A stretch of 64,000 nucleotides of DNA from the NCBI GenBank assembly GCA_020080175.1, contig JAGHQL010000001.1, positions 124,001 through 188,000 of the forward strand, written 5' to 3'. The notes beneath the pieces were generated by a model. The model ran no database searches and was not told where the DNA came from. It was given only the letters and a program-made list of their open reading frames with translations. Position 1 is the first letter of the stretch, and the number at the start of each line of letters is the position of its first letter. This document shows, piece after piece, positions 1 to 11,448 of the stretch. The translations under genes and the position numbers were made by a program. Origin of the DNA: Glutinoglossum americanum. Taxonomy: Eukaryota > Ascomycota > Geoglossomycetes > Geoglossales > Geoglossaceae.

Positions 1-932
1 AAACGATCGGGTTATACGGCGTTACGCCTTCGTGGTACGGCTATATAGAGAGCTAGAATCCGTTGCCATTCAATATGTAATAGAACTAATCGCTGTCCTC
101 CTAATGAGGCCAGTGACCCCCTTCAAAAGGGGTGCAGGGTCCGCGATACATGATATCACACCTGAAAGCCCTCAGAACAAAGGCGCTACACCGGCACCAA
201 TCCAGCAAGGCAAGTGGAAGCGGTATAGGCAACGCTAGCCACATCCCTTACACTTCCATTGCTAGGGAAAAAGAATTCATCGTAAAACAATCAGGTCATC
301 ATATTACTTGTGTAAAGTTACTTCATATTTGAGTAATCCTTATTGTGGCAAAACTAGTAATACCTCCAACAATTAATACAGATGTCATAATCATTATCAT
401 CATAGAAATAGCAATCTATAGTTAGTTAGCTTTTTATCTTAAGCTTACAAGATAATCTTCTTACTGTTAGCAAACTTTATAAGAAGCTAAATACTAGATA
501 TTTGATCTGTCCCTAACTTTACAATAGATTTAATGTAAGTAAATTAACCTTTAGAACTTAATACTACTTTAGTAGAAGGTTTCAAGCTACAATAGTACTT
601 TATGTATAATTATAATATTAGATTAACTTATATCATCAAATCCAGATATGTTTATAAGAATAAAGTTAATATTATTATGTAAAGGATGTAGTTAGTGTTG
701 CCTATACTACTTCCACTTGTTTCGCTGGATTGGTGCTAGTACAGTGCCTTTGTTCTGAGAGTTTTCGGGTGTGACGTTATGTATTGTGGACTCCATACCT
801 CTTTTGAAGGGGGTCGCTAGCCTTATTAGGAGGACAGTGATTAATTCTATTACATATTGAATGACAATGGATTCTAGCTCTCTATATAGCTATACCATGA
901 AGACATAATGTTATATAACCTAATTGTTTAGC
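1..932. repeat. Large imperfect inverted repeat, arms about 1-250 and 680-932
   Basis: The first ~250 bases match the reverse complement of ~680-932 along their whole length, with an AT-rich spacer of ~430 bp. Landmarks shared in opposite orientation include the run around CTATATAGAGAGCTAGAAT and the stretch CAAGTGGAAG near the inner ends. Nearly all differences are C-to-T or G-to-A: the left arm keeps CG dinucleotides where the right arm has TA. The left arm meets the window edge, so the true outer end is unknown. It could be two opposed copies of one repeat or the arms of a fold-back element; no coding capacity is visible. Confidence 0.8.
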
Positions 933-1063
933 CATAGCAGTTATACCGACTGTGTAGATGCTGACACACTGCCACTGCAACCTATCAGACCTACACTAAG
1001 GTCTAACATATTATAAGTAAGTTTGTATAATTATACTTTTTCAGTAGTTACATTCTAAGTAAA
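933..1063. other. AT-rich spacer, nothing recognised
   Basis: Short AT-rich stretch between the inverted repeat and the first solo LTR. No gene or structured repeat seen. Confidence 0.4.
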
Positions 1064-1535
1064 TGTAAAAACTCTCAATATCAAGATGATACGAAGGCAC
1101 TCTAATATTGAGAGATCTAGAGGGTTCAATAACAGTATAACATTATACACCATAGTGATGACAATAGCTAGTTAACTGATTTGCATTTAAGTAAGGTCTA
1201 AATATATAAGGACTAATAGATGAACTTGATAGTTGATAGTTCAGGGTAACTTGACATTAGCCTAGTTTAGAATGTAAAGTAGATAGAATAAACTTAATTT
1301 TAGTAAGCAGGAAATATGAAAGAACTGATCACTGACCTCCAGCAGGAGGCCAGCAAGTCACTTATATATACGACAGGCATTTAACAATGGACCAGATATC
1401 ATAAAGCAATAAGGATGTATGCTTGCGGAATCTATATAATCATATAGGTGAGTCACTGTTTGCGTAACCTGAACTAATTATCCAGCTGCGAGGGCCTTAA
1501 TAGCCTCACCAGGTAACCGACTGTGGGTCATGATA
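1064..1535 (+). mobile_element. Solo LTR, family A, old copy
   Basis: A 472-bp copy of the family A long terminal repeat, whose best preserved member is at 15152-15623. It starts TGTAAAAACTCTC and ends at a decayed form of the TCATGACA end. It is much richer in TA than the 15152 copy, so it is an older, more RIP-affected insertion. The flanking 5-mers do not match each other, so the target duplication is lost or diverged. Confidence 0.75.
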
Positions 1536-2108
1536 ATTAAGTATTAATTTTTGATGGTTATCTTGTTTAATCTACAGTAGTTGACACATAGTCGAAACTC
1601 TTTATTTTTTTAAAAAGTAAATAATATAAGTACTCTTGCTACACTTTTGAATTCTCTGATTTAGCCTCCATCTAGATATTATAGTGGTTACTAAGTAAGA
1701 GCCTAATTAATTATCAAACAAAGCTAAAGAAGAAGGCTAGTTCTAAGGAAAGTTAATAAAGTATAAAAAGACTACTTTATATGTAATACATTAAGTCAAT
1801 AATATATGAATGGAGTCTATAAGGACTTACTAATAACATCATAAAGAACTTCATATAGGAGTATAGCTGATGATAAAGAAACTGTATAAACATTATAAAA
1901 ACTCTATACAGAAGTATAGTTAGTAGCGAAAAAACTATATAAATATTATAAGAATTTCATATAAAAGTATAATCAGTAGCAAAAGGACTATATGTATATA
2001 TAGATAAAAAATCATGACTACAGAACCTACATAAGGTTAATAGATAACCTAGTTATTAGTTAATTAAAGAAAGAGCTAGGTAGACTCCTACTTTTAAACT
2101 TCTCAAGA

Positions 2109-3034
2109 TATAAGAACTCTTGATATCAAGGTAACCTGAAGGTACTCTGACATCAGGAGCTTTAAAGAAGTTTGGTAATAATATAATATTATATCTTATA
2201 ACAATAACAATAGCTAGCTAATTGATTTACATGTAAATAAGACTTAGGTATATAAGTACTAATATAAAAACTCTCGATGCCAAGATGACACGAAGACACT
2301 CCAATGTCGAGGGATCTAGGGGGTTCGATAACAGTGTGACGTCGTACCCTACAGTGATGATGATAGCTGGCCGACTGGTCTGCATCTAGATATACAAGAA
2401 CTAATGGATGGACTTGATGTTTAATAGTTCAGAGTGACTTGACATCGGCCTAGTTTAGAATAATATAGAGTAAATGAAATAGACTTGATTTTAGTAAGCA
2501 GAAGATGTAAAAGAACTGATCGCTGACCTCCAGTGGGAAGCCAGCGAGTCACTTATATACATGACAGCATTTAACAATAAAACAGACATCATAAAGTAAT
2601 AAGGATATACATTTGTGGAATCTATATAGCCATATAGGCAAGTCACCGTTTGTGTAACCTGAGCTAGTTACCCAGCCACAGAGGCCTAAATAGCCTCACT
2701 GAGTAACTGACTGCAGGTCATGATAACTAATAGATTAACTCAATAGTTTTAGAATGACTACATGTTAGTCTGACTTAAAATATATGATAGATAGAATAGA
2801 CTTAATTCTAGTAGGTAGGAAATATAAAAGATTAATTGCTGACCTCTGAGCGGAAGGCTAGCAGGTCATATATATATATGATAAAGGATATAAGCCTTTA
2901 GCATTAATCTTAGAAGGTATACTTCTGGAATCTATATTATTATCTTGATGAAATATTATAAATATTATATGAGTTAGTTACTTAGCTATAGAGACTCAAT
3001 AGTCTTGTTGAATAACTGACCATAGGTCATAATA
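2109..3034 (+). mobile_element. Solo LTR, family B, split by a younger family A LTR
   Basis: Left part (2109-2262) and right part (2731-3034) together resemble the 461-bp family B LTR at 10288-10748. Flanking 5-mers CAAGA and CAAAA look like a 5-bp target duplication differing by one G-to-A change. The family C copy at ~17915 shows the uninterrupted site (CTCAGGACTATTAG), supporting a clean insertion into family C. Confidence 0.75.
2263..2725 (+). mobile_element. Solo LTR, family A, nested inside the family B LTR
   Basis: Matches the family A LTR from its TGTAAGAACT start (here TATAAAAACT) to its TGACA end (here TGATA). Both sides carry the identical 5-mer ACTAA (2258-2262 and 2726-2730), a clear target duplication. 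It keeps more CG dinucleotides than its host LTR, consistent with being younger. Confidence 0.85.
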
Positions 3035-3571
3035 CAAAACTATTAGTATATATAAGAGACTAAGAAGAGCTCAAAAGGGAACTTTATTAGTCAATATTCA
3101 TAACTATCTTAAATAAAATATTAAGACTAATAGTCTATCCTTTTCACTGTACTATATAGCTAGTCTCTCTTACTTATTCATAACTAATCCTTTAGGGCTA
3201 GCCTGGTTCTGATACTTATAGCATTTAACTTTCGCAGCCTAGCTTATATAAGTAATTATTATATTAGATCATCTTAAATATAAGTTTGAAGAACTTTTAG
3301 TTCTTTTTTTGATAGGTTATATATAAGACTATATGATAACTTACTTATTAGCTTGATAATATACTCTAAGTAGCTCTGTAGTAGTAGTTTATTTATTATA
3401 TTTTTAGAAAAAATATTTTGATAATTATTATATTCTAAAGGTATTTTATTTACTCTGTCTAAAGTAGTTAATATATAATAGACAGTATATAAGTAATTTA
3501 CTTTCAAGACAGTTTTGAAGATAGTCTTGATATCTATAGATTCTAGAAATTTGTCCTTCTTTATATATACT
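3035..3571. other. AT-rich tail of family C and degenerate spacer
   Basis: Up to ~3260 this is the right part of the interrupted family C element. The rest is AT-rich, with no gene seen; a 77-codon open stretch on the minus strand (3274-3507) is low-complexity, AT-driven and not credible as a gene. Confidence 0.4.
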
Positions 3572-4523
3572 TATTATAACTTATAGTTAATTACTTGATA
3601 AAGTTATTTGGACCCCTGCAGCTAAGCAACTAGCTCAAGTTATACAAATAGAGATTTGTTTATATAGTAATATAGATTTTAGAAGTGTATATCCTTATTG
3701 CTTTATAATATTTAGTCTATTGTTAAAAACCTATTATGTATATAAGTAACTTACTAGCTTCTTGCTGAAGATCAGTGATCAGTTCTTTTATATTATCTAC
3801 TTACTGAAATCAAGTCTATTTTACCTACTTTATATTTTAAACTAAGTTAATATCTAGTTACTTGTAAAAACTCTCGATACTAAGGTGACACGAAGGCACT
3901 CTGACATTGAGGGGTCTAGGGGGTTCGATAATAGTATGACGTCATACCCTGCAGCGATGACAATGGTTAGTCAACTAGTTTATATCTAGGTAAGGCCTAG
4001 ATGTATGAGGACTACTAGGTGGACTTGATAGTCGATGGTTCAGGGTGACTTGATGTTGGCCCGGTTTAGAATGTAAAGTAGACGGAATAGACTTGATTCT
4101 AATGAGTAGAAGATGTAAAAGAACTGATTGTTGACCTCCAGCAGGAGGCCAGTGAGCTGCTTATATACATGATAGGTATTCAATAATGAAACAGATGTCA
4201 TAAAGCAATAAGGATATACGCTTGTGGAATCCATATAGCCATATAGGCGAGTCGCCGTTTGTGTAACCTGAGCTAGTTACCCAGCCGCGGAAACCTAAAT
4301 GGCCTCGCCAGGTAACTGACTGCGGGTCATGATATTACTTTTGAACTATTAAACTACTAAGTCAATCTATTAGTTCTTGTATATTTAAGTCATACCTAGA
4401 TATAGACTAGTTGACTAGCTATCATTATTACTATAGAGTGTAATATTATAATATTATTGAACCTCTTTAAAACTCTTGACATTAGAGTACCTTTGTGTCA
4501 CCTTAGTATTGAAAGTTCTTACA
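3572..4523 (-). mobile_element. Solo LTR, family A, minus orientation, split by a younger plus-strand copy
   Basis: Parts 3572-3862 and 4340-4523 align to the reverse complement of the family A LTR. After removing the nested copy and one target duplication the length is about 475 bp, as expected for the family. Heavily AT-shifted, hence old. Flanking 5-mers do not match. Confidence 0.75.
3863..4334 (+). mobile_element. Solo LTR, family A, nested in an opposite-strand copy
   Basis: A 472-bp family A LTR with identical 5-bp flanks TTACT on both sides (3858-3862 and 4335-4339). It is inserted in the minus-strand LTR at 3572-4523 and is less AT-shifted than its host, so it is younger. Confidence 0.88.
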
Positions 4524-5915
4524 AAGTTCTAACCTTCTAACTTTTGTTATTTACATTAATTTTTACTAGTTTGTTTTCCTTCTTATTAGAAACTAATTGA
4601 TTTAAGATGTTTAGAAGCTGTTGAACATGATACAAAGAGATTTTAGGACCCTTAGTCTGGGTGGGTGTCTATGGAGGTATATTTAGCTCTGATAAAGTTG
4701 ATGTAACCTTTGAAATTATTTCGACTGATATTATCTCTTCAGGTGATACTATTCGAGGTATGTGAATTGCATACTAAGTTGAAGTCGCATAACTGATTTC
4801 TTATATTTTTTGAAGACAATCTTTGTAGGGGAATTGAATAACAACATGACACACTCAAATAGGATTCATACTAGGGATACTCATCATGAGATGCGACAAA
4901 ACCTTCCGTGAACAGTTTGGCTCCTCTTGGGCTCCCTGGCTCCCCTAACAACATTGTCCCTCGTAGTCAGCTCCCCCAAATATTCCCCTGACAGTTTAGC
5001 TCCCCAATGAGCTGGCTTCCTTTTCTCAACAGCATTATTCTCTGTGAATTCGCTTCCCGAATAGGCCATTCCCCCGCTGGGCATCCACAATGTATTCCAT
5101 ACCGACTTATTACGATGGGCACCAGAAGACCCACCTCTATCTCAACAATATGCTCAGCAAAGATGCCGGCGCACTCAGCACAGCTACAGAATAGCGATCC
5201 GACCGATCGATCCCGTGAGAGTGCCCATGGACCGAACAGCGTTCGCACAAGGCTAACATAAGATCAAACTGCGAGTGCGAAAGCTGAGCAACACCTAACA
5301 AGGACCGCCTTTATTGTAGGATTGAACCTATTCGTAGAGGCTAGAATCGAGGGCCGGCCCGCGAGCGCTATATAAGCAGCCCACCCGCCCGAGGAGGATC
5401 CCTTCTCTCTTTTCTTTCCCCATCTTAATTATCTTTATACATAGAGGCTAACCAATTCGTCTTACATGTAATTATGTCCCCTCACATACCTGGGTATAGC
5501 AAAGAGGTCCTGAAAATGAGCCCGTAGGCTGCAGGGATGCACAAATTCTAAGACTAACCTGTCCCACTCTCAGGCTACGGAAGTACGCACATCAAGGTCC
5601 GCCCGCAAAATCAACCTTTCAAGGCGTTACCAAGATTAATAGAGTTAGAGGAATATTTTTTTAGATTAGCACAACACCGGAAAAAACTTGTACAGCAAAC
5701 AATTTGGGCGTTATTGAATTATTCATAGTCAAAGATCGTAGTCATATTTTCCAAAGTGGTGCATTATTGGGATGGCGGTGCACAGACCACTTCTAGTCAC
5801 GCTGGTATCTTATCACTTCCCGTTCCCTTTCGCGATTTTTCAAGTCCCGTCCATTGATGCTAAAGCCCAGACGTACGGAATTGAATCATCTCGTAGTGAG
5901 CAATCCAACTGATCA
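4524..5915. other. Transition from repeat block to gene island, no gene identified
   Basis: Base composition becomes normal from about 4860. Open stretches here (for example 5007-5261 plus and 4967-5248 minus) resemble no family I know. A segment at ~5315-5466 begins TGTAGG and ends CTTACA, has a TATATAAG box at ~5380 and a pyrimidine-rich stretch after it. It could be a small promoter-bearing LTR remnant, but no target duplication was found, so this is only a suspicion. Confidence 0.35.
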
Positions 5916-6814
5916 ATGTCTGATCTCGACGCTACCACACCACGCGTATTTCTCGCCCGCCACGGTTAGTGCATCAATTGACTAAGGAACTTGCAAATAG
6001 CCAGCTCAATCGTGAATAGGTGAAACAGAATGGACGAGAAGTGGGCGGTACACCGGTAAAACCGACATAGAACTCACTGAGCATGGTATCAAGCAGGTTG
6101 TGAGCACGGGAAGTCGTCTTGTTGGTCAAGGCAAATTGATTGACCCATCAACCGTTGTGCACGTATGGGTAAGCCCTCGCAGAAGGGCACTCAAAACATT
6201 TGAACTTCTTTTTGGAGAGACTATAGACAAAGAGAGCAATAATGTCACTGTGACAGAAGACATTGCTGAATGGGATTATGGAGAGTACGAAGGCCTGCTC
6301 GTAGATCAAATCAAGGAACAGAGAAGGAAACAGGGGCTTGACGTAGGATCATCCTTTAACATTTGGCGCGACGGCTGTGAGGGTGGCGAGTAAGCAACAT
6401 GTCATTATGGCTAACTGACGCAGCTAAATACATGCTAGGTCCCCTGGACGGGTCATCGAGAGGTTGGACAGGCTCATAGCCAAGATCAAAGAGCACCAGC
6501 AGCCTTACATGAATGGGGAAAAGGCCGCTGATGTCGTCCTAGTACATGCTAGCACCTTGATGCTTGCTACGGTCGCTTACAACGATTTTAGGTTGCTCAT
6601 GGCCTCATCTTGCGTTGTTTTGTAAAGAGGTGGCTAAAATATCCCCTTGACTTTCCACTGCCTATGATGATGCCGCCAGGTGCGATCTCAGTTTTGAGTT
6701 ATGCAACATCACTCTTGCTGCAGACTACCGCGCTGATATACTTGCAGTTACAAGAACCACGATATCAACGAACCAGCCTTCAACGTCGGCATCGCTCTGC
6801 CTGCAGATGCGTGA
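5916..6814 (+). CDS. Histidine-phosphatase family protein, sedoheptulose-1,7-bisphosphatase (SHB17)-like, 5 exons
   Basis: Inferred exons 5916-5964, 6020-6389, 6439-6541, 6592-6702 and 6755-6814 give a ~230-residue protein starting MSDLDATTPRVFLARHGETEW. Features of the phosphoglycerate-mutase/histidine-phosphatase superfamily are plain: the N-terminal RHG motif, the SPRRRALKTFELL segment, the acidic EWDYGEYEG stretch, and the C-terminal VAHG with the second catalytic histidine. Fungal relatives of this length (yeast YKR043C/SHB17, 271 aa) dephosphorylate sedoheptulose 1,7-bisphosphate toward ribose synthesis in the cytosol; substrate here is inferred only from similarity. The last intron appears to use a GC donor (TAT|GCAACA) with a CTGAT branch site, because no GT donor keeps the frame. 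The start was chosen as the first ATG giving the RHG motif near the N-terminus. Confidence 0.82.
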
Positions 6815-6992
6815 ATATCGGCAAACTCCAAGCTTTGTGCATATTGAAATTAAGATGCTGCCGCTTGAAACAGTCTGAAGTAGATCATGAATGCATGCAG
6901 CAGATACAGAGACCTGTTGTCTCGCAAGAACCGCATATAACGAGCTTTCTATCAGAATTTTTATAGCTCAATAGTCGTATCCGACAATGCAA

Positions 6993-9676
6993 CTAGTTCG
7001 ATGAAGTAGCGAAATCTTGACTCTGAATATCCTTGGGCAGTATAGGGCTATTTGGATCCGAGATATTTCCTTGAGGCACTCCAAAGCTGTTGCGTGCACT
7101 TTGGAATCCTCCAGGCAGGATAGGGCTGTTCGGCGTACTATCAACCCCTCGAGGCGGGATGGGGCTGTTGGGCAAACTGTGCGTTTTGTCGAAGAATTCA
7201 TCTGATGCGCACAGTAAGTCATTTGCGTCCGATATCTCTGAGCGAAAGGACGATGTCGCGGAAAAGTAAAGGCCAGACTCGATGAGGCTGTCCACAGGGC
7301 TAGTCAAATTATCGGCTTCAACGACGGTAATAAGATCCTTGAATGCTGCGGCCAGATTCTCCGAATAGTCGCGCCGCTTCTGCAAGATTGCCAGATTCGC
7401 TGTATGACTCTCCGGGATCAAACCATAATTGAGTTTTAGCGTCGAAGATGAGGCAAGTATCGTCATGGTTTTGTGGTCGGCAAATTCTGCGATAACAGGT
7501 AGAAGCTGCGGACCTGTGATCAACGGTGTTAGCAAGACAAATCGACACACTGCTGCGCAAATGAGAACACGTACCACGAAGGCGCGCAGTCATAATGTAC
7601 TCATAACAGCGATCAAGGAAGAGCTCTAAAACTTCATGGTTGTTGTAGATGATCGCAGTGGTCAACGGAGTACGCCCATCGTTGGAAAGTGCGTTCAAGT
7701 CTGCACCATGTTCTAGCAAGATCAATGCACAGAGCGCATCACGCGATCGCGCAATCGAGTGTAGCGGGGTCAAACCCTCAGGATTGGTGCAATTAGGATT
7801 CGCCTCGAATTCAAGCAGGATCTGCATTAGTTCCTTTTTGCCTCCCATAGCTGCAGCTGTCAAAGGACTGCTTCGATACAAGCCTTTGGGCAAAACTGGA
7901 TCAGACTGAGCGCCAGCTTTGAGTAGGAGACGCATGCACCGTGCGCTGTTGCAATCAACCGCGTGGAGCATCGCAGTTCGCCCAGAGATATCCAACGTGT
8001 TGGGATTGGCGCCATGTTCGAGCAGGAGAGCAACTGAATCCACTTGATCTCGAGCCACTGCCCAATCCAAAGCGGTACGGCCAGCAGCGTCTTCAAGGTA
8101 TTTTGCCAGGACGTTTTCTGTGAGCTCTGTTTCGAGTGACTTGTTCGACAAGCCAAAAACTATCTGGTGTACCAGCGGGAAGTTCTGCTCCTCAACCCAA
8201 TCACGAGCTTTGTTGGCTGTAATGCAGCGTAGTTCTTGCTGTGCGTTTTTGGGAACCTGGCCACGGAAAATAAAGTCCCAAACATTGTCGTAGGAGCTGT
8301 CCATCCTGTTAGTTGCACTTCCGGTGAATCAACACGGATTGCCACTTACATGTCGTCTACACGGGCTCCCTCACTAATCAGAAACTGCACTACGTCCGAA
8401 CGCCATTCACCATAAAGCGCCCACTATTATGTTTTCAGTCGAGCAGTGTCGAGATTTGATAGACATTACTCACCCGCATCAGACTGAAACCTCGTGAGTC
8501 GCTTACGTCTCGTACAGACGCAAGGCCATTACGGAAAAGGCATTTCAATCCTTCAATGTCTCTGGTCATGACGTACGTTATAGCTTGAGCCGTATCTGGA
8601 ATTCGGCGCGTCGTAGTCAATTGCATTTCCGGCCCGGTACTGGGCGAATACTGCATGCTAACCTTCAAGTTCATAGCCATGAACCACCATGGAAACCAGT
8701 ACTCGACATTCAACTTCGTCTTCTGCCCATGTGCACAGTCACCAAAATCACAGCGCTTGCTTATGTATGGTAGCCCAGAGTAGCCTAGGAACATCTTCCC
8801 AACTACCTTGTCGACAATGCTACGGCCGGCTATCTCGAGTTTTTGCTTTGCATGGCAAGAGCATGGACACCAAGTAGAGCAGGCATTCGGTACGGACACC
8901 GTCACTTTGACTGCTTCAATAGTTGAGGATGTCCCTGCACTAGTTTTATGCAATGCCGAAACTTCTTCAGAGTACAAGGGGATCTTCTCGGCTTGGCCTT
9001 CTAGGAGTAGCAAGCGTTCTATCCCTTTCATCCGCTCATCGAACTCATTATAATTGTGATCCAAGCGAGTCGTCACGGCTGAGTATGTGTCCTGAATCTC
9101 TTTAGACACAACTTCATGTCGACCCATCTGGAGCTGACTGGATTCCTTCGTCAAGTAGGAAATACTACGCAGCTCGAGCTTGATTCGTTGTAAATCTACG
9201 CTAATTGGCCACGTGTGAGTATCACAATTGATCGTGTGGTGATGGACAAAGACTTACGAGGTAGAAAACCCAAGCGTAAGACCAAGAGACTCCTTCAAGG
9301 CTCGAATGCCAATTAGAAGGGTCTCCAGGTTCGCCATCTCTTTCGCCGATATTGCATTCCGTTTTATGAACTTTGACTTGTTGCGTTCCAAGGCATTTTC
9401 AATTCGCTCAATCGTGGAGGAGATCTCAGCAAGTTTCTTTTTGGCGTCGCCTAATATCGCCTTGAAGGCTTCGTCTTGGCCATCGAGATTATTCTGTTGT
9501 ATCGCGCTAATAGTCTGCTTGAGTACAACTTCTAGGTCGGTGACTTCGTTTCTGAGAACATAAACGCGAGTAGGGACATGTCTAATCTTTCCAAGATAAG
9601 ATATAGCGCTCGAGATTTTACGTGCCGCTCCGATAAGTGTAATAACACTTACGGTGACCGACAGAGGGTCGGTCAT
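6993..9676 (-). CDS. Ankyrin-repeat protein with fungal STAND/NLR-like N-terminal helical domain, 5 exons
   Basis: Inferred exons (minus) 9676-9258, 9200-8474, 8423-8350, 8305-7575 and 7513-6993 join in frame to 823 residues. Residues 1-140 (MTDPLSVTVSVITLIGAARK...) match the helical N-terminal domain common at the front of fungal NLR-like and ankyrin proteins. The middle contains a CSTWCPCSCH cysteine cluster and a YSPSTGPEMQL segment. From about residue 370 there are at least five ankyrin repeats (GRTALDWAVARD, GRTAMLHAVD, SSPLTAAAMGG, GLTPLHSIARS, GRTPLTTAI). The C-terminal ~70 residues are low-complexity with imperfect PNSPI(L/P)P repeats. No NACHT or NB-ARC nucleotide-binding domain is visible, so this is not a complete NLR. 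Such proteins often mediate non-self recognition, but the function here is unknown. Confidence 0.8.
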
Positions 9677-10287
9677 TGTCAGGTTGGGAAGTAGCTAGGC
9701 GGAGTTATCGAATGCGAATGTACGCATAGTGGCTAGATATACTGTATTTTATCACGTGGCGCACGGTTTCGGGTAACGCACGGGTTCAGCAGGGGAATCG
9801 CTAGAGGGACCAAATTGCTAGAGGCTAGGCCATGCTAGCACAACCACGTCTCAGTTTGTACCTAACTAAAGCCCAGCTTGGGGCAGAAGCCGTAAGGCCC
9901 TTAAGGCTCCGCGCATGCTAAGAGCACTGCACAGTTAGTAGCCTCCCTTGGTGGATTTTGCTAGAAGGCCAGCACTTAGCTATGGAGGCTGTGCGCGATT
10001 CAGATGTTAAAGAGATAACGTATTTGACGGTGAACACGGCGAGTTTGCCGCTTACTGAGCACTACTGCCACCCCACCCCGCCGAATTCTGGCAAAGTCAA
10101 TTCTTGTTCTATGGCCATAAAAATTTAATAGGAGCTAGTTTAGTATATAGATAATTAAAAAATAGAATATGGAATCAATGCACTAAGTTTTGGTAGTGTG
10201 GTGTAGAAACCCCCCCAGCGACCTTCTTTTTACATACCCCCTCTCTAAGCTCAGAGCTAGACTCAAAATTAATAGAATTAATACCAG
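9677..10287. other. Intergenic stretch, nothing recognised
   Basis: Promoter side of the ankyrin gene grading into AT-rich repeats. There is a CCCCACCCCG run near 10070 and a C-run near 10210. No RNA gene, open frame of note or transposon end was recognised. Confidence 0.4.
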
Positions 10288-10748
10288 TATCATGACTTAT
10301 AGTCGGTTACCTGGCAAGGCCATTGAGTCTTCACGGTCGAGTAACTGACTCATATAATATCCACAACATCTCATCCAGGTAATGATATAGATTCTGAAAG
10401 CATACCTTTCAAGATTAATACTGAAAGCTCACATCCTCTATCATATATATATATATGACTCGCTGGCCTCCCGCTTGAAGGTTAGCAATCAGTCTTTTAC
10501 ATTTTCTACCTCTTAGAATCAAGTCTATTCCATTTATCATATATTTTAAGTTAGACTAATATATAATCATTCTAGAACTATTGAGTCAATCTATTGGTCC
10601 TTATATACTTAAGTCTTATCTACACATAAATTAACTAGCTAGCCTTCATTATTGTTACGAGGTATAATGTCACACTATTACTGAATCCCTGCGAAAACCC
10701 TCGATATCAGAGTACCTTTGTATCACTTTGGCATCGAGAGTTCTTACA
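10288..10748 (-). mobile_element. Solo LTR, family B
   Basis: A 461-bp repeat in minus orientation. It is bounded by identical 5-mers ACCAG (10283-10287 and 10749-10753), the target duplication expected of LTR-element integrase. Its ends are the reverse complement of TGTAAGAACT..TGATA. It resembles the family A LTR at both ends but differs in the middle (a block around CTTTCAAGATTAATACTGAAAG). No internal region or second LTR lies beside it, so it is a solo LTR. Confidence 0.85.
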
Positions 10749-11448
10749 ACCAGCTACTATAAAAGAGTAAAATAGACTCTATTAGTAAATTTGACAAAAA
10801 AATAGCTTATCAGCTACAAAGATACCAAAGTAATAAAGTACTACTAAAGAAGTTAAAGATAATATTTGTAAGAATATGTAATTATATATACACTTTTTTA
10901 CTTGACTACTTAATCTCACAATATCAATATATAGATATATGTAATTTATTCTAGAATTAGTTTTGCTTGTAGATTTATGTAGTAACCTATTATAGATAGA
11001 GTATAAAAGAAAAATATAAAACTATCAAAAAAATAAATATACTAAGTAAACCTATTTAGCTGAACAGGTCTGAGTAAATTATTATAATAACTACTGAGTA
11101 ATAGTCTAGTTAGCTACTAAACAATTTGAAAAAGAAAGTTAATACTAAAAAAAGCTAATGAAATATAGAAAGGACTACTTTACATATAATATACTAAGTT
11201 GATAATATATAAATAGGGCCTGTAAGGCTCTACTAATAATGTTATAAAAAACTTCATATAGAAGTATAACTGACAGTAAAGAAACTATATAAGTATTATA
11301 AAAGCATGACTGATAGCAAAGGAATTATGTAAATATCATAAGAATTTCATATAGAAGTACAGTTAGTATGTTATAATAGTTATCAAGTAAGGGCTCAATT
11401 AGCTACTAAACAAGTTAAGAAAGAAGATTAACTTTTAAAGAAAATTAA
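10749..11448 (+). mobile_element. AT-rich family C fragments
   Basis: From ~11079 the sequence matches family C (TAGCTACTAAAC, then the ~55-60-bp tandem subrepeats with AACTTCATATAGAAGTATA at 11245-11365). At 11369 a second family C start begins (TGTTATAATAGTTA) and is cut at 11448 by the nested LTR pair that follows. No gene is seen; the whole stretch is strongly AT-shifted. Confidence 0.5.

Larger units (their letters stand above)
1678..3260 (+). mobile_element. AT-rich LTR-like element, family C, interrupted by nested LTRs
   Basis: Sequence related to other copies at about 11079-11448, 16890-17500 and 17887-18160. The better preserved left end reads TGTTATAATAGTTA (11369) and right ends read TAACTATTATA, i.e. 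inverted ends. It contains ~55-60-bp tandem subrepeats built around AACTTCATATAGAAGTATA at 1850-2010. It is split at 2108/3035 by a family B solo LTR, which is itself split by a family A LTR. Very AT-rich and clearly old. Whether this is a true LTR or another repeat type is not settled. Confidence 0.55.
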
